From assembly GCA_963923035.1 (NCBI GenBank), contig CAWUKT010000018.1, forward strand, positions 30,969 to 94,968: a stretch of DNA of 64,000 bases, in the 5' to 3' direction. Within the stretch, counting starts at the first letter, position 1, and each line of letters opens with the position of its first letter. This document shows positions 18,392-27,175 of this stretch, piece by piece. The notes beneath the pieces were generated by a model that was not told where the DNA came from, made no database searches, and was given only the letters and a program-made list of their open reading frames with translations. Source of the stretch: CAWUKT01 sp963923035. GTDB taxonomy: Bacteria; Bacteroidota; Bacteroidia; J057; JADKCL01. The position numbers and the translations under genes are program-made.

Positions 18392-19564
18392 TCAGCGGTC
18401 GAAGGTCCCCCGCACAACGTCCACCAACCGCAATGCGATGGCCAGACAAATGGGCAGCACCGCTCCATTGAAGGGTTGGGGAATAAAGAGGTAGGCGATC
18501 GCCAGGAGCCCCATCCAAAGGCCGGCCCAACGGGCAAAGGTGTGCTGCCGGGCATTCTTGCGGGACAAGCGCAGAAAGGCGAAAATCAAAAAGAGGGGGT
18601 GCGCCCAGAGCATGTTCAGGTTGGCGTAGGTAGCCTGGTGATTGGTTCCGATCCACATCACCAGCAGCAGGAGTCCGAGGAGCCCGAGGATGAGGAAAAA
18701 GAGGAAATCAAATGCCCGGGCGAGGCCGTGGGTGGCCGGGGTGAGCAGGGTAATCAAAAAGACGAGGGCAAATAGTCCCCAGAACACGACCTTGGGGGTG
18801 ATGGCTCCATCTTCAAAGGAAAATGGCGTCTGGGGATCGTTCCAGACGAAACGGTCCCGCACGAGCGACTGCTCGCGCCCATTCCGTTGGACCGTCGCCC
18901 GGTCCAGGGACAAGGCCAGGTAATCCGGCAGGAACATCGCCAACTGCTGGTCCGCCTGCGCGTCCGTCGGCAATCCCAGGATCACATCGATCCCAAAGTC
19001 CGCCCAGGCCCGCTCCTCGATATAGAGGTCCAGCAGGTCGCGCAGGGTTCCCAGCGAATCTTCCGGCCAAGGGTTCCAGTTCAGGTCCTTGCCGAGGACC
19101 TCGTTCAGGACATCCCGCTCGCGGGTGGCACAGTTGTCAAAGAAGAAATCGTAGGGATATTCCCGGTTTTCGGGGAGGAGATTGGTTTCGAGGTAATTGT
19201 AGACGCCCTGCACTTCGGCGGGCGTGAGTTCCAGAATTTGGACCGTGACCTTGCGGCGGTCGGCGATGTATTCCCGCAGGAAGCGACGGGGAGGAGCGGC
19301 CGCCAGAAAATAGGGCAGCTTGCCTCGCATGAACTTGGTATAGAAACCGGGAGTATTGAAGTCGAAAGTGCCGTAGTTGTAGACGCGGTCAAATTGGGTA
19401 CCCGGATCTACGATCCGGAATGCACTGTGTCCAAAGGCCGAATAGAGCGGCGCACCCGGGGCACAGGTCGCCACGTGAACTTCTGCCTGCGGCGACAATC
19501 CCTGGGACATCGCCATCCCAAACATGCCTACCAGGCCCACCAACACGAGCAGCAAACGCTTCAT
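18392..19564 (-). CDS. lnb: Lnb-type (DUF4105) lipoprotein N-acyltransferase candidate
   Basis: The protein has 390 residues. After a signal sequence (MKRLLLVLVGLVGMFGMAMSQ) comes a periplasmic DUF4105 domain with its three conserved signatures: LYSAFGHSAFRI, YNYGTFDFNTPGFYTKFMRG and FFFDNCATRERD. The C-terminal ~130 residues carry about four to five membrane helices. This architecture matches the family reported as Lnb, which N-acylates lipoproteins in Bacteroidota that lack Lnt. The His of FGHS and the Cys of DNCATR are the likely active residues (inference). Several lipoproteins in this window would be clients. A TATTTTGG element at 19580-19587 may be its promoter. Confidence 0.82.
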   Translation of the reverse strand: MKRLLLVLVGLVGMFGMAMSQGLSPQAEVHVATCAPGAPLYSAFGHSAFRIVDPGTQFDRVYNYGTFDFNTPGFYTKFMRGKLPYFLAAAPPRRFLREYIADRRKVTVQILELTPAEVQGVYNYLETNLLPENREYPYDFFFDNCATRERDVLNEVLGKDLNWNPWPEDSLGTLRDLLDLYIEERAWADFGIDVILGLPTDAQADQQLAMFLPDYLALSLDRATVQRNGREQSLVRDRFVWNDPQTPFSFEDGAITPKVVFWGLFALVFLITLLTPATHGLARAFDFLFFLILGLLGLLLLVMWIGTNHQATYANLNMLWAHPLFLIFAFLRLSRKNARQHTFARWAGLWMGLLAIAYLFIPQPFNGAVLPICLAIALRLVDVVRGTFDR

Positions 19565-19649
19565 AGAGTTTGTTTTCAGCCAAAATACACCAAATCAACG
19601 GCATTTTCCAACCTCGCATTCCCGTTTTCCATTTCTTTCCCCTCCCCCC

Positions 19650-19683
19650 TAAACAGAGAAAAGCCGGCCGAAGCCAGCTTTTC
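19650..19683 (-). terminator. TTCG-loop terminator of the PKD adhesin
   Basis: On the minus strand GAAAAGCTGGC pairs with GCCGGCTTTTC (one G-T pair) around a TTCG tetraloop, followed by TCTGTTT. It lies just past the stop at 19710. Confidence 0.75.
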
Positions 19684-19709
19684 CCATATACAGTAATTCG
19701 AAATTTGAC

Positions 19710-22700
19710 TTAGCGATAGAGGGTCACAGTACCTGACTTGGTGATGCGCTCTCCGTCGAATTCGACGGCGCGGATACGGTAGGTATAGACCCCTTCGGGC
19801 ATCGGCTGATTGCTGGAATCATTGCCGTTCCAACGGAAGTTCATGTCCATGGACTGGTAGACCAGCTTGCCCCAGCGATCGAAGATGTCGATCTCAAAGT
19901 CACGGATCAGCTTCGGTGCGACGAAAAATTCATCGTTGAGACCGTCGTTGTTCGGCGTGAAGGCATTCGGAATGAAGATGGCAACCTGCTTGATGACCTC
20001 GATGGCCCGCGGGATGGACTGGGTATTGACACATCCGAAGTCGTCGATCATGGTCAGCGAGATGTCGTAGAAGCCGGTTTCCGTGTACTGGTGGACAGGA
20101 TCAGAGGCTTCAGAGGTGCTTCCGTCGCCGAAGTCCCAGAGGTAGGAGACAATCGGACCGTCGTGCTCTTCGGTGATGTTGAATTCAACGATGGCATTCG
20201 GGATTTCCACTTCGGTTTCACTGAAGACCCAGTCAACCCAAGGATTCTGATTCACATTGATGAACACAGGGACTTTCGGGGAGAAGCAACCAGCCTGGTC
20301 TACCATGGCGACATAGTAAACAACCGTTTGCGTCAGGGGCGGGGAAGTGTAAGTGGGACCGTAGTGGAACGGATGGATGCTGGCCTGATCGTAGAACCAA
20401 GCGACAGTCGTATTGGGCTGGATGCCACCAACCACTTCAGCCGTGCCGGGGAAGCCTTCGCAGACTTCGTCGTCCTCGGTGATGAGCGGCGGAACAAACG
20501 GTACTTCAACCGGGATCACAATCGTGTTCTGGCAGCCCTGAGAGGTGGTGACCGTCAGGGTCACGTTGTAGGTACCAGGACCCGTAAAGTTGTGGGTCGG
20601 GTTGATGTCCGTAGAGGTGTTGCTGGCACCGGAGCCGGGATCACCAAAGTTCCACTCGTGGAGGTCAAGGGTGGTGCCCAACGGATCGGTCAGGGAAGAC
20701 AAGGAGGTAAAGTCGGTAATCGTGTTGAAGCAGCTGTGGACCCAACGGAAGTTGGCAACCGGATTCGGGTGGATGATGACCGTCTTGCGGACCTGGTCGT
20801 TACAGCCATTGGCGTCAGTGACGGTGAGGGTCACCGTGTAAGGACCGGGGTTCGGGTAGTTGTGAGAGGGATTCTGAACGGTGGCAAAGGAGCCGTCGCC
20901 AAAGTTCCAGTTCCAGTCGGTGATACCGGCAGCGGAAGTGGAGAGGTCGGTGAAGTCAACTTCAAATCCGGCGCACGCCTTGGTGAAGTCGAAGTCGGGC
21001 TCGGGGAGCGGATTCACCGTCACCGCCTGTACGATGGTGTCCATACATCCATTGGAGGAGGTTACCATCAGGGTCACGTTGAAGGTGCCCGCGTCGGTAA
21101 AGGTATGGTTCGGGTTCTCGCTGGCGGAGATGTTGGCCGCACCACTCAGGGGGTCGCCGAAGTTCCAGCGCCAGACGACCATGTTGCCATTCGAGATGGT
21201 GGAGGCGTCATCGAACTGGGTGGCGTTGCCTACACATACCGTGGTATTGGTATAGTCGGCGATGGGCTTTTCGTTGATGTCGACCGTGTAGCTGACGGGC
21301 GGGCCGGGGCAGCCATTGTCGAAGGGAGTGACCGTAACGTTGGTCTGGTTCTGAAGGTTGTTCAGGTTGATGGTCTGGGTCGTGGCACCCGTGCTCCACT
21401 GCCAGGAGTTACCACCGGCAACGGTGAGGGTCGCATCGTCACCCGGGCAAACCGAGATCGGACCGGTAACCACTGCACTCGGACCAGGCGTTACTTCTAC
21501 CGTCACCGGTACCGGCTGGCTGGCACATCCGTTTTCGACACCGGTAACCGTGTAGGTCGTGGTGACCGTCGGGGAAACCGTGATGGAGGCCGTGGTTTCG
21601 CCAGTGCTCCAGACGTAGGAGGAGCCACCGCTGGCGGTGAGGGTAGCGTTGTCGCCGACACAGATTTGCTGGGTACCGTTCGTGGTGATGGTCGGCGTCG
21701 GGTAGACAATGACCGTCACATAATCGAAGGAAGTACAGAAACCGGCAGTCGCAGACAAGGTGAAGTCAATGGTATCAGGAGTCGGACCGGGGTTCGTGAA
21801 GACGAAGATCGGATCCGCGAGGGTGCTGCTGTTGAGGCCCGTGGTGGGGAACCAGTTGTAGGTCTGGCCACCGATCTGGGCAGCGCCCAACTGGACCGGG
21901 AAGCCGGAGCAGACGGAGATGTCGGGACCAGCGTCAGCCGTGGGACCAGTCTGGATGATGACCGTATCGGTCAGGACGCTCTGGCAACCGAAGTTGTCCG
22001 TGATGAGGACGTTGACCTCATAGGCACCCGGGCCGGGGAAGGTATGGTTCAGGTTCTGGGACGTGATGTTCGGGTTGACGTTGAGGTTACCATCCCCAAA
22101 CCATTGGTAGGTATAGGGGCCGGTATTACCCGTGCCGGGGTTGGCATTCAAACTCACGTTGGTACAACCCGTTGGCGTTGCTGTGATTCCCGCGTTGGGC
22201 AGGCCACCATTCACATTGATGGTAATGGTGTACTGGTTGGTCGCGAAGATCGGGCAGGCATCGTCCGTGACGGTGAAGAGGACCTGGTAGACACCCGTGT
22301 TCTGGGGGGTCCAGGCGAAGGTACCGGTCGGCTGGGCACCGGTGATGGTGTCGGCCTGAGTACCGTTGGTGAAGGTCGCACCCGGAGGTACAAACAGGGG
22401 GTTCCAGGAAATCGTTTGGTTCTGACCAGCGTCCGGGTCGGTGACCGGCATGTCGAAGGTCAGCGGGGTGCCGGCGCAGACGGTCACTTCGTAGTTACCG
22501 TTGGGAGAACCACCGGTGACATTGGTGATACCGGAGACGATCGGCACAGTGTTGTTGGGGCAAGGGATTACGTTCATCTGAACGTCCCGTACCAGGGTAT
22601 TGATCAGGGCACCATTCCGCCACTCTTCTACATATACACAGAGAACAGCAACTTCAATGTTACCCGGGGTCGGCAGTACGGAGATGTCACCCGTAACGGC

Positions 22701-23414
22701 GTCGATGGTTACGTTCCAGGACGGGCCGAGCGGCTGCTGGGGCGTATAACCGGGGAGGTAAGGAACCTGAGTACCGGAAGCCGTGAAGCACGGGCCGAGG
22801 GCAAATGCGAGCGAGTCACCTTCAGGGTCTACCGCTCCCTGGTTGAAGGTGTAAGGCTGGCCCTGGCAGATATAAGGTACCGGAGGGTTCGTAAAGTAAG
22901 GAGAGTTGTTACAAGGTTGAGTAGCGGTGTTCAGGGTTGTCGAACCTACCCAAATCGACTGAGACCCTGGATTCGAAATCGTAGTAATATCGGGGTTTCG
23001 ACAGCAAGTCGACCAGGTCAGCTGATAAATACAGTTCGGGTTGTTACAAACGTCGTAATCCCGAAACCAGGCGTATTCTTCTACACCGTTGATGGTTCCG
23101 GAACCGCCACCACACTGGGTGGAAACCGAGTTACATACCGGGGTTACCTCCTGGACGGTTTCAGTCGGCCATGCTCCCAACGGAGTCGGCTGCCCACATC
23201 CAATCGTCTGGGGCACAAACTGAAACGGGGTCGCAGAGATAAAGCTGGACCCGGAGCAATCACGATAAGCTGCGAGATAAACCCGAACCGTACATTGACC
23301 TATACATTCATAGGTAATATCCACTCCCATCAGGTGAGAGGCATCTGCACGATTGGGGGCCAGAAATGTCAGGCACAACAAAAGCAGTGAAATAATTCCA
23401 AACCTTGTTTTCAT
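19710..23414 (-). CDS. Giant PKD-repeat adhesin with gliding-motility-associated (T9SS type B) C-terminus
   Basis: The protein has 1234 residues. The ATG at 23414 is preferred over one four codons earlier because GGAG lies 5 bases before it. A signal peptide (about 1-27) leads into a Cys-rich domain (SHLMGVDITYECIGQCTVRVYLAAYRDCSG) typical of large Bacteroidota surface proteins. Many PKD or Ig-like repeats follow, with WNFGD motifs near 750, 850 and 950 and a final YLWDFGDGSTSEASDPVHQY. The last ~90 residues (FIPNAFTPNNDGLNDEFFV ... IFDRWGKLVYQS ... YTYRIRAVEFDGE) form the type B sorting domain. It is expected at the cell surface in adhesion, gliding or polymer binding. Confidence 0.93.
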   Translation of the reverse strand: MKTRFGIISLLLLCLTFLAPNRADASHLMGVDITYECIGQCTVRVYLAAYRDCSGSSFISATPFQFVPQTIGCGQPTPLGAWPTETVQEVTPVCNSVSTQCGGGSGTINGVEEYAWFRDYDVCNNPNCIYQLTWSTCCRNPDITTISNPGSQSIWVGSTTLNTATQPCNNSPYFTNPPVPYICQGQPYTFNQGAVDPEGDSLAFALGPCFTASGTQVPYLPGYTPQQPLGPSWNVTIDAVTGDISVLPTPGNIEVAVLCVYVEEWRNGALINTLVRDVQMNVIPCPNNTVPIVSGITNVTGGSPNGNYEVTVCAGTPLTFDMPVTDPDAGQNQTISWNPLFVPPGATFTNGTQADTITGAQPTGTFAWTPQNTGVYQVLFTVTDDACPIFATNQYTITINVNGGLPNAGITATPTGCTNVSLNANPGTGNTGPYTYQWFGDGNLNVNPNITSQNLNHTFPGPGAYEVNVLITDNFGCQSVLTDTVIIQTGPTADAGPDISVCSGFPVQLGAAQIGGQTYNWFPTTGLNSSTLADPIFVFTNPGPTPDTIDFTLSATAGFCTSFDYVTVIVYPTPTITTNGTQQICVGDNATLTASGGSSYVWSTGETTASITVSPTVTTTYTVTGVENGCASQPVPVTVEVTPGPSAVVTGPISVCPGDDATLTVAGGNSWQWSTGATTQTINLNNLQNQTNVTVTPFDNGCPGPPVSYTVDINEKPIADYTNTTVCVGNATQFDDASTISNGNMVVWRWNFGDPLSGAANISASENPNHTFTDAGTFNVTLMVTSSNGCMDTIVQAVTVNPLPEPDFDFTKACAGFEVDFTDLSTSAAGITDWNWNFGDGSFATVQNPSHNYPNPGPYTVTLTVTDANGCNDQVRKTVIIHPNPVANFRWVHSCFNTITDFTSLSSLTDPLGTTLDLHEWNFGDPGSGASNTSTDINPTHNFTGPGTYNVTLTVTTSQGCQNTIVIPVEVPFVPPLITEDDEVCEGFPGTAEVVGGIQPNTTVAWFYDQASIHPFHYGPTYTSPPLTQTVVYYVAMVDQAGCFSPKVPVFINVNQNPWVDWVFSETEVEIPNAIVEFNITEEHDGPIVSYLWDFGDGSTSEASDPVHQYTETGFYDISLTMIDDFGCVNTQSIPRAIEVIKQVAIFIPNAFTPNNDGLNDEFFVAPKLIRDFEIDIFDRWGKLVYQSMDMNFRWNGNDSSNQPMPEGVYTYRIRAVEFDGERITKSGTVTLYR

Positions 23415-23848
23415 TTTACTCCACATAATAGTGTATCAGGGTAAGTAGATCAGATTCTAAATTGAATACGTCTTACGCTCAGTGGCGTAGGTTAAAGTTG
23501 CGAAAAAATCACCTCCGTCTAAACAATCAGGACCAAATGGTACAATAAACGCGGTGTTCAGTAAGTATCGCCGTTTAATTCGTCCTGATTTCTAACAGCA
23601 ACTATGACCGTTTAGCGAACAAGATAAACAAAAACCCTTAAAATGACTCTATTAGAGTCGAAACGGTCGTTTTGGGGACTTCAGTCTGAACGGTTCTACG
23701 AAAGGTTTGAATGGTAATTGGGGCCTTTCATTTGGGATTTTCCTCCTTTCACCTGCTTTTTTGCCCTTCTGCTTTCTTCCCATCCCCAGCGCTTTCATTC
23801 GTTCCCGCCTTTGGTTAGTTTTACGAGCAGCAATCTTAATTCAAATCT
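23415..23848. other. 434-base divergent intergenic region with a long inverted repeat
   Basis: This lies between the minus-strand adhesin and the plus-strand peptidase. AATCAGGAC at 23525-23533 and its complement GTCCTGATT at 23582-23590 bracket ~48 bases and could close a long stem-loop. A smaller GACTCTA-TTAGAGTC hairpin lies around 23646-23660. It is AT-richer than its surroundings. No gene was seen. Confidence 0.5.
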
Positions 23849-25582
23849 ATGACAATTGTGAAAGAGTCTCCCATGAGAAGGCAACGGCAATTCGTTGCAC
23901 CAGATTTTAAAATCACCGATTGGGAAAATTTAGAACCTTATTTCAAGGATCTGCTGGAAATGCCCATTGAATCGGTGGCAGATTTGGAGAAATGGTTGCT
24001 GAAAGAGAGTGAATTGACCTACGTCGTCGCGGAAGACCAGGCCTGGCGCTTCATCCACATGACCTGCGACACCGAAGACGAAGCCCGCCGTGAACGTTAT
24101 CAGTATTTCCTCCGCGAATTGATGCCCCAGCTGTCGGTCCTGGCCAATCAAATCCGGAAGAAACTCTACGAGAACGACTTTTTCCCCGACCTGGACCCCC
24201 ACCACTACGAAATCCTGATCCGCAGCGTCCGCAACCGCATTGAGCTGTTTCGGGAGGAAAATGTCGATCTGCAATCAGCCATCCGGCAGAAGTCCCAACA
24301 GTACGATGAGACCGTCGGCGGGATGTTTGTAGAGGAGGATGGAAAAAAAATGACCCTCCAGCAGGCCGCAGCGGAATTGGAAAGCGATGACCGGGATTAT
24401 CGGGAGCGGATTTGGAGAAAAATCAATGCGGCCTGGGCCACGAAAGCCGAGCCGCTGAACGCCCTCTTTTCGGAGTTGACCGAAATGCGGCACCAGGTCG
24501 CCAGCAACGCTGGCGAACCCAGTTACAGCGCGTTCAAGTTCCGCGAACTGGAACGCTTCGACTACTCACGCGCCGATTGCGAGCAGTTTCACCACGCCAT
24601 TGAGACCGTCGTCACGCCGGTCCTCATCGAACTCTCCCACCGCCGGCGGGACCGCCTCGGCCTCGACCGGCTCCAGCCCTGGGACCTCACCGTCGATGAA
24701 TTCGGCGAAGGCCGGCTCCGCCCCTTCCAAAACGCCGAAGAACTCATCGCCAAAACCATCGAAATCTTCGGCCAGGTCGACTCCGACTTTGGCAAGCAGA
24801 TTAATATCATGCGCGAGATCGGGTACCTCGACCTCGATTCCCGCCTCGGCAAGGCCCCCGGCGGCTACAACTACGGCCTCCCCGAATCGGGCATCCCCTT
24901 CATTTTCATGAATGCAGTCGGAACCCACACCGACCTGACCACCATGTTGCACGAGGGTGGACATGCCATCCATTCATTTGCCACCAACCACCTCCGGAAC
25001 AGCTATTTCAGCAAAATCCCCAGCGAGGTGGCCGAATTGGCGAGCATGAGCATGGAACTCATCGGGCTGGATTTCCTCGATGCCGTTTACGAAGACCCGC
25101 GGCAGCGGCAACGGGCCTGCCGCGACCAGATCACCCGCATTTTCACCCTCCTGCCCTGGATCGCCACCATCGATGCCTTCCAGTTCTGGGTCTATGACCA
25201 CCCGAAAGCCAGCTACGAGGAACGCCAGGACGCCTGGATCTCCATCTTCGAACGCTTCCACGGCGACTATACCGCCTGGAAAGAGCTCAACCCGAAGAAC
25301 AATTTCTTCTGGCACAAGCAAGGCCATGTCTTCGACGTACCTTTTTATTATGTGGAATACGGATTTGCCCAATTGGGGGCCATCGCCGTCTGGCGAAACT
25401 TCCGTTCGGACCGAGAAAAAGCGCTTAGGGACTATCGGAATGCTTTGAACATGGGTTATACCCGTCCCATTCCAGAAATCTATGCCCAGGCGGGCATCCG
25501 GTTTGATTTCTCCGAGTCCTATATCCGGGAATTGGTGGACTTCCTGAGGGCCGAATTGGAAACAATTGAGGCGTCAATGTAG
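23849..25582 (+). CDS. M3-family oligoendopeptidase (PepF-like)
   Basis: The protein has 577 residues, within the usual 560-610 range for PepF-like enzymes, and has no signal peptide, so it is cytoplasmic. The zinc site is TTMLHEGGHAIHSF near residue 370 (HExxH), with the downstream glutamate in SEVAELASMSMELIG. The N-terminal half is helical, as in the M3 clam-shell fold. It cleaves short peptides in protein turnover. A second ATG nine codons in (MRRQRQF) is a possible alternative start. Ferritin follows after 36 bases. Confidence 0.93.
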   Translation: MTIVKESPMRRQRQFVAPDFKITDWENLEPYFKDLLEMPIESVADLEKWLLKESELTYVVAEDQAWRFIHMTCDTEDEARRERYQYFLRELMPQLSVLANQIRKKLYENDFFPDLDPHHYEILIRSVRNRIELFREENVDLQSAIRQKSQQYDETVGGMFVEEDGKKMTLQQAAAELESDDRDYRERIWRKINAAWATKAEPLNALFSELTEMRHQVASNAGEPSYSAFKFRELERFDYSRADCEQFHHAIETVVTPVLIELSHRRRDRLGLDRLQPWDLTVDEFGEGRLRPFQNAEELIAKTIEIFGQVDSDFGKQINIMREIGYLDLDSRLGKAPGGYNYGLPESGIPFIFMNAVGTHTDLTTMLHEGGHAIHSFATNHLRNSYFSKIPSEVAELASMSMELIGLDFLDAVYEDPRQRQRACRDQITRIFTLLPWIATIDAFQFWVYDHPKASYEERQDAWISIFERFHGDYTAWKELNPKNNFFWHKQGHVFDVPFYYVEYGFAQLGAIAVWRNFRSDREKALRDYRNALNMGYTRPIPEIYAQAGIRFDFSESYIRELVDFLRAELETIEASM

Positions 25583-25606
25583 TTCCATCCAATCAAAACA
25601 TTTAGC

Positions 25607-25614
25607 TAAATTCG
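25607..25614 (+). promoter_or_regulatory. Candidate -7 element for ferritin
   Basis: TAAATTCG resembles the Bacteroidota TAnnTTTG element with one mismatch. It ends only 4 bases before the ATG at 25619, which would imply an almost leaderless transcript. Confidence 0.3.
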
Positions 25615-25618
25615 CGCT

Positions 25619-26134
25619 ATGATTAACGCCAAAATGGAACAGCTCCTCAACGAGCAATTTCACCGTGAAATGGGAGCCGCCATGCAGTACCTGGCCATCT
25701 CCTCCTACTTCGAAGACCAAAACCTCGATGGATTTGCCCACTTTTTCCGCCTCCAGGCCCAGGAAGAGATGGGACACGCCATGAAGCAGTTTGACTATCT
25801 CCACACTGTTGGAGGCAAAATCACCATGCAAGCCATTCCCCAGGCCCGTGCCGAATTTGGTGGCTATGTAGAGGCGGTTGAATTTTCGCTGCACCAGGAA
25901 GAACAGGTCACCCAGGACATCAATCACCTGATGAAGAATGCGGTCGAACTCGGCGATTTCGCGACCCAGAACTTCCTTCAGTGGTTCGTGGAAGAGCAGG
26001 TGGAAGAAGAAGATGTGGTACGGACCATGCTCGCCAAAACCAAAATGGTGGATGGAAACAGTTCTGCGCTTTACCTCCTGAACGAAGAATTGAAGAACCG
26101 CAAAGCCGAACCCGGAGCGGATGCCACTCTTTAA
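25619..26134 (+). CDS. ftnA: Bacterial non-haem ferritin
   Basis: The protein has 171 residues, a normal ferritin length. All residues of the ferroxidase centre are present at the classical numbers: E17, E50, H53 (in QEEMGHAMK), E94, Q127 and E130 (WFVEEQVEEE). It should form a 24-subunit shell that oxidises Fe(II) and stores it in the cytoplasm. The last 14 bases overlap the start of the DUF2027-Smr gene, so the two are probably translationally coupled. Confidence 0.96.
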   Translation: MINAKMEQLLNEQFHREMGAAMQYLAISSYFEDQNLDGFAHFFRLQAQEEMGHAMKQFDYLHTVGGKITMQAIPQARAEFGGYVEAVEFSLHQEEQVTQDINHLMKNAVELGDFATQNFLQWFVEEQVEEEDVVRTMLAKTKMVDGNSSALYLLNEELKNRKAEPGADATL

Positions 26135-27074
26135 GGTTGGCGAACGGGTACGGTTCCTGCACGAAAACCAGGAAGGCGTCGTCCAGCAGGTGCTGGACGG
26201 ACGCCGCCTCGAAGTGCTGGTGGATGATTTCCTGGAACTGGAAGTGTCGGTGGATGAGGTGGTGAAGATCAATGCCGGGGAAAGCATCTTGTTGGAGGAG
26301 GAAGAGGAAGAACCCAAGCCCAAAAAGGCCGAGGCCCGGCCGGTGATTGCCGGAACGCCTTCCCTGATCATCGTCCGTGATCAGCAAAAGGACTATCAAT
26401 TCTGGATTGTCAATCCGTCCAGCGATGAGATCTTGTTCACGGCGTACTACCGCGTCCGTGAGAAGTACCGGCCGCTCAACGCGGCCAGTGTACCTCCGCA
26501 AGACCGATTTTTCCTCGGTCGGCTCCCATCCCAGGATTTCCACAACGCCAACCAAGTCCACGTCACGATTCTCCGGTACGTGCGCGCGGGGCGGATCCGT
26601 CCGGCCCAGCCATTCACCCTGGAAATCAAGGCCAAAAAGGACATCTTCAACCAACGCGCCCGCTACATTGCCGAAGTCGATGCTGAGGGGTATGAGTTTG
26701 TGTTCGAAGAGAAAAAGGAAAAAGTCGTCCTGCCCGATTCTGATTTTGTGCGGGTCAAGCCCGAACAAAAATCCCAGCCCAATCCCGAGCATACGGTCGT
26801 GGTGGACCTCCATATCCACCGCCTCGTCTCCAATCCAGCTTCCATCGACACCCGTATGATGATGGAAATCCAGATGGAGCACTTCGAGCGCAAACTGGCC
26901 GACGCCCGCCTGAACAAAGTCCAGCGGGTGGTCTTCATCCACGGCATTGGGTCGGGGCAATTGCGCAAACGCATCCACGACGAACTCCGCCGCACCGAAT
27001 GGGTCCATTCCTTTTCCAACGCCGACCCCGTCAAATACGCCAATGGCGCGACCCTCGTGGAATTAGAATCTTAA
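26121..27074 (+). CDS. DUF2027 protein with C-terminal Smr domain
   Basis: The protein has 317 residues. It opens with a small KOW/Tudor-like barrel (FKVGERVRFLHENQEGVVQQVLDGRRLEVLVDDFLELEV), then an acidic Glu-rich linker (~55-68). A central beta domain is characteristic of DUF2027, and an Smr domain follows (VVDLHIHRLV ... VVFIHGIGSGQLRKRIHDEL). Smr domains nick or cleave nucleic acid; the DLHIH and HGIGSGxLR motifs are intact. The combination is common in Bacteroidota and its exact role is unknown, possibly in RNA or ribosome rescue. It overlaps the ferritin gene by 14 bases. Confidence 0.93.
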   Translation: MPLFKVGERVRFLHENQEGVVQQVLDGRRLEVLVDDFLELEVSVDEVVKINAGESILLEEEEEEPKPKKAEARPVIAGTPSLIIVRDQQKDYQFWIVNPSSDEILFTAYYRVREKYRPLNAASVPPQDRFFLGRLPSQDFHNANQVHVTILRYVRAGRIRPAQPFTLEIKAKKDIFNQRARYIAEVDAEGYEFVFEEKKEKVVLPDSDFVRVKPEQKSQPNPEHTVVVDLHIHRLVSNPASIDTRMMMEIQMEHFERKLADARLNKVQRVVFIHGIGSGQLRKRIHDELRRTEWVHSFSNADPVKYANGATLVELES

Positions 27075-27160
27075 TTTTCCCTTTCTCCAATCTTTTTTCT
27101 GTTCCTTGCAACCATTTGGGGGTACCAAACATCTTACCCATGCTTGACGTTTGAAAACCA

Positions 27161-27168
27161 TATCTTTG
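27161..27168 (+). promoter_or_regulatory. Consensus Bacteroidota -7 promoter element
   Basis: TATCTTTG is an exact TAnnTTTG match, 7 bases before the ATG at 27176. A TTGAC lies 14 bases upstream, closer than the usual -33 spacing. Confidence 0.5.
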
Positions 27169-27175
27169 TACCAAC

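Noticed and set aside
20091..23390. A 1099-codon open frame on the plus strand opposite the PKD adhesin
   Set aside because: It is an exact shadow of the adhesin's repetitive codons. Its translation is Gly/Arg/Val-rich with no domains, while the minus strand has a signal peptide, PKD repeats and sorting domain.
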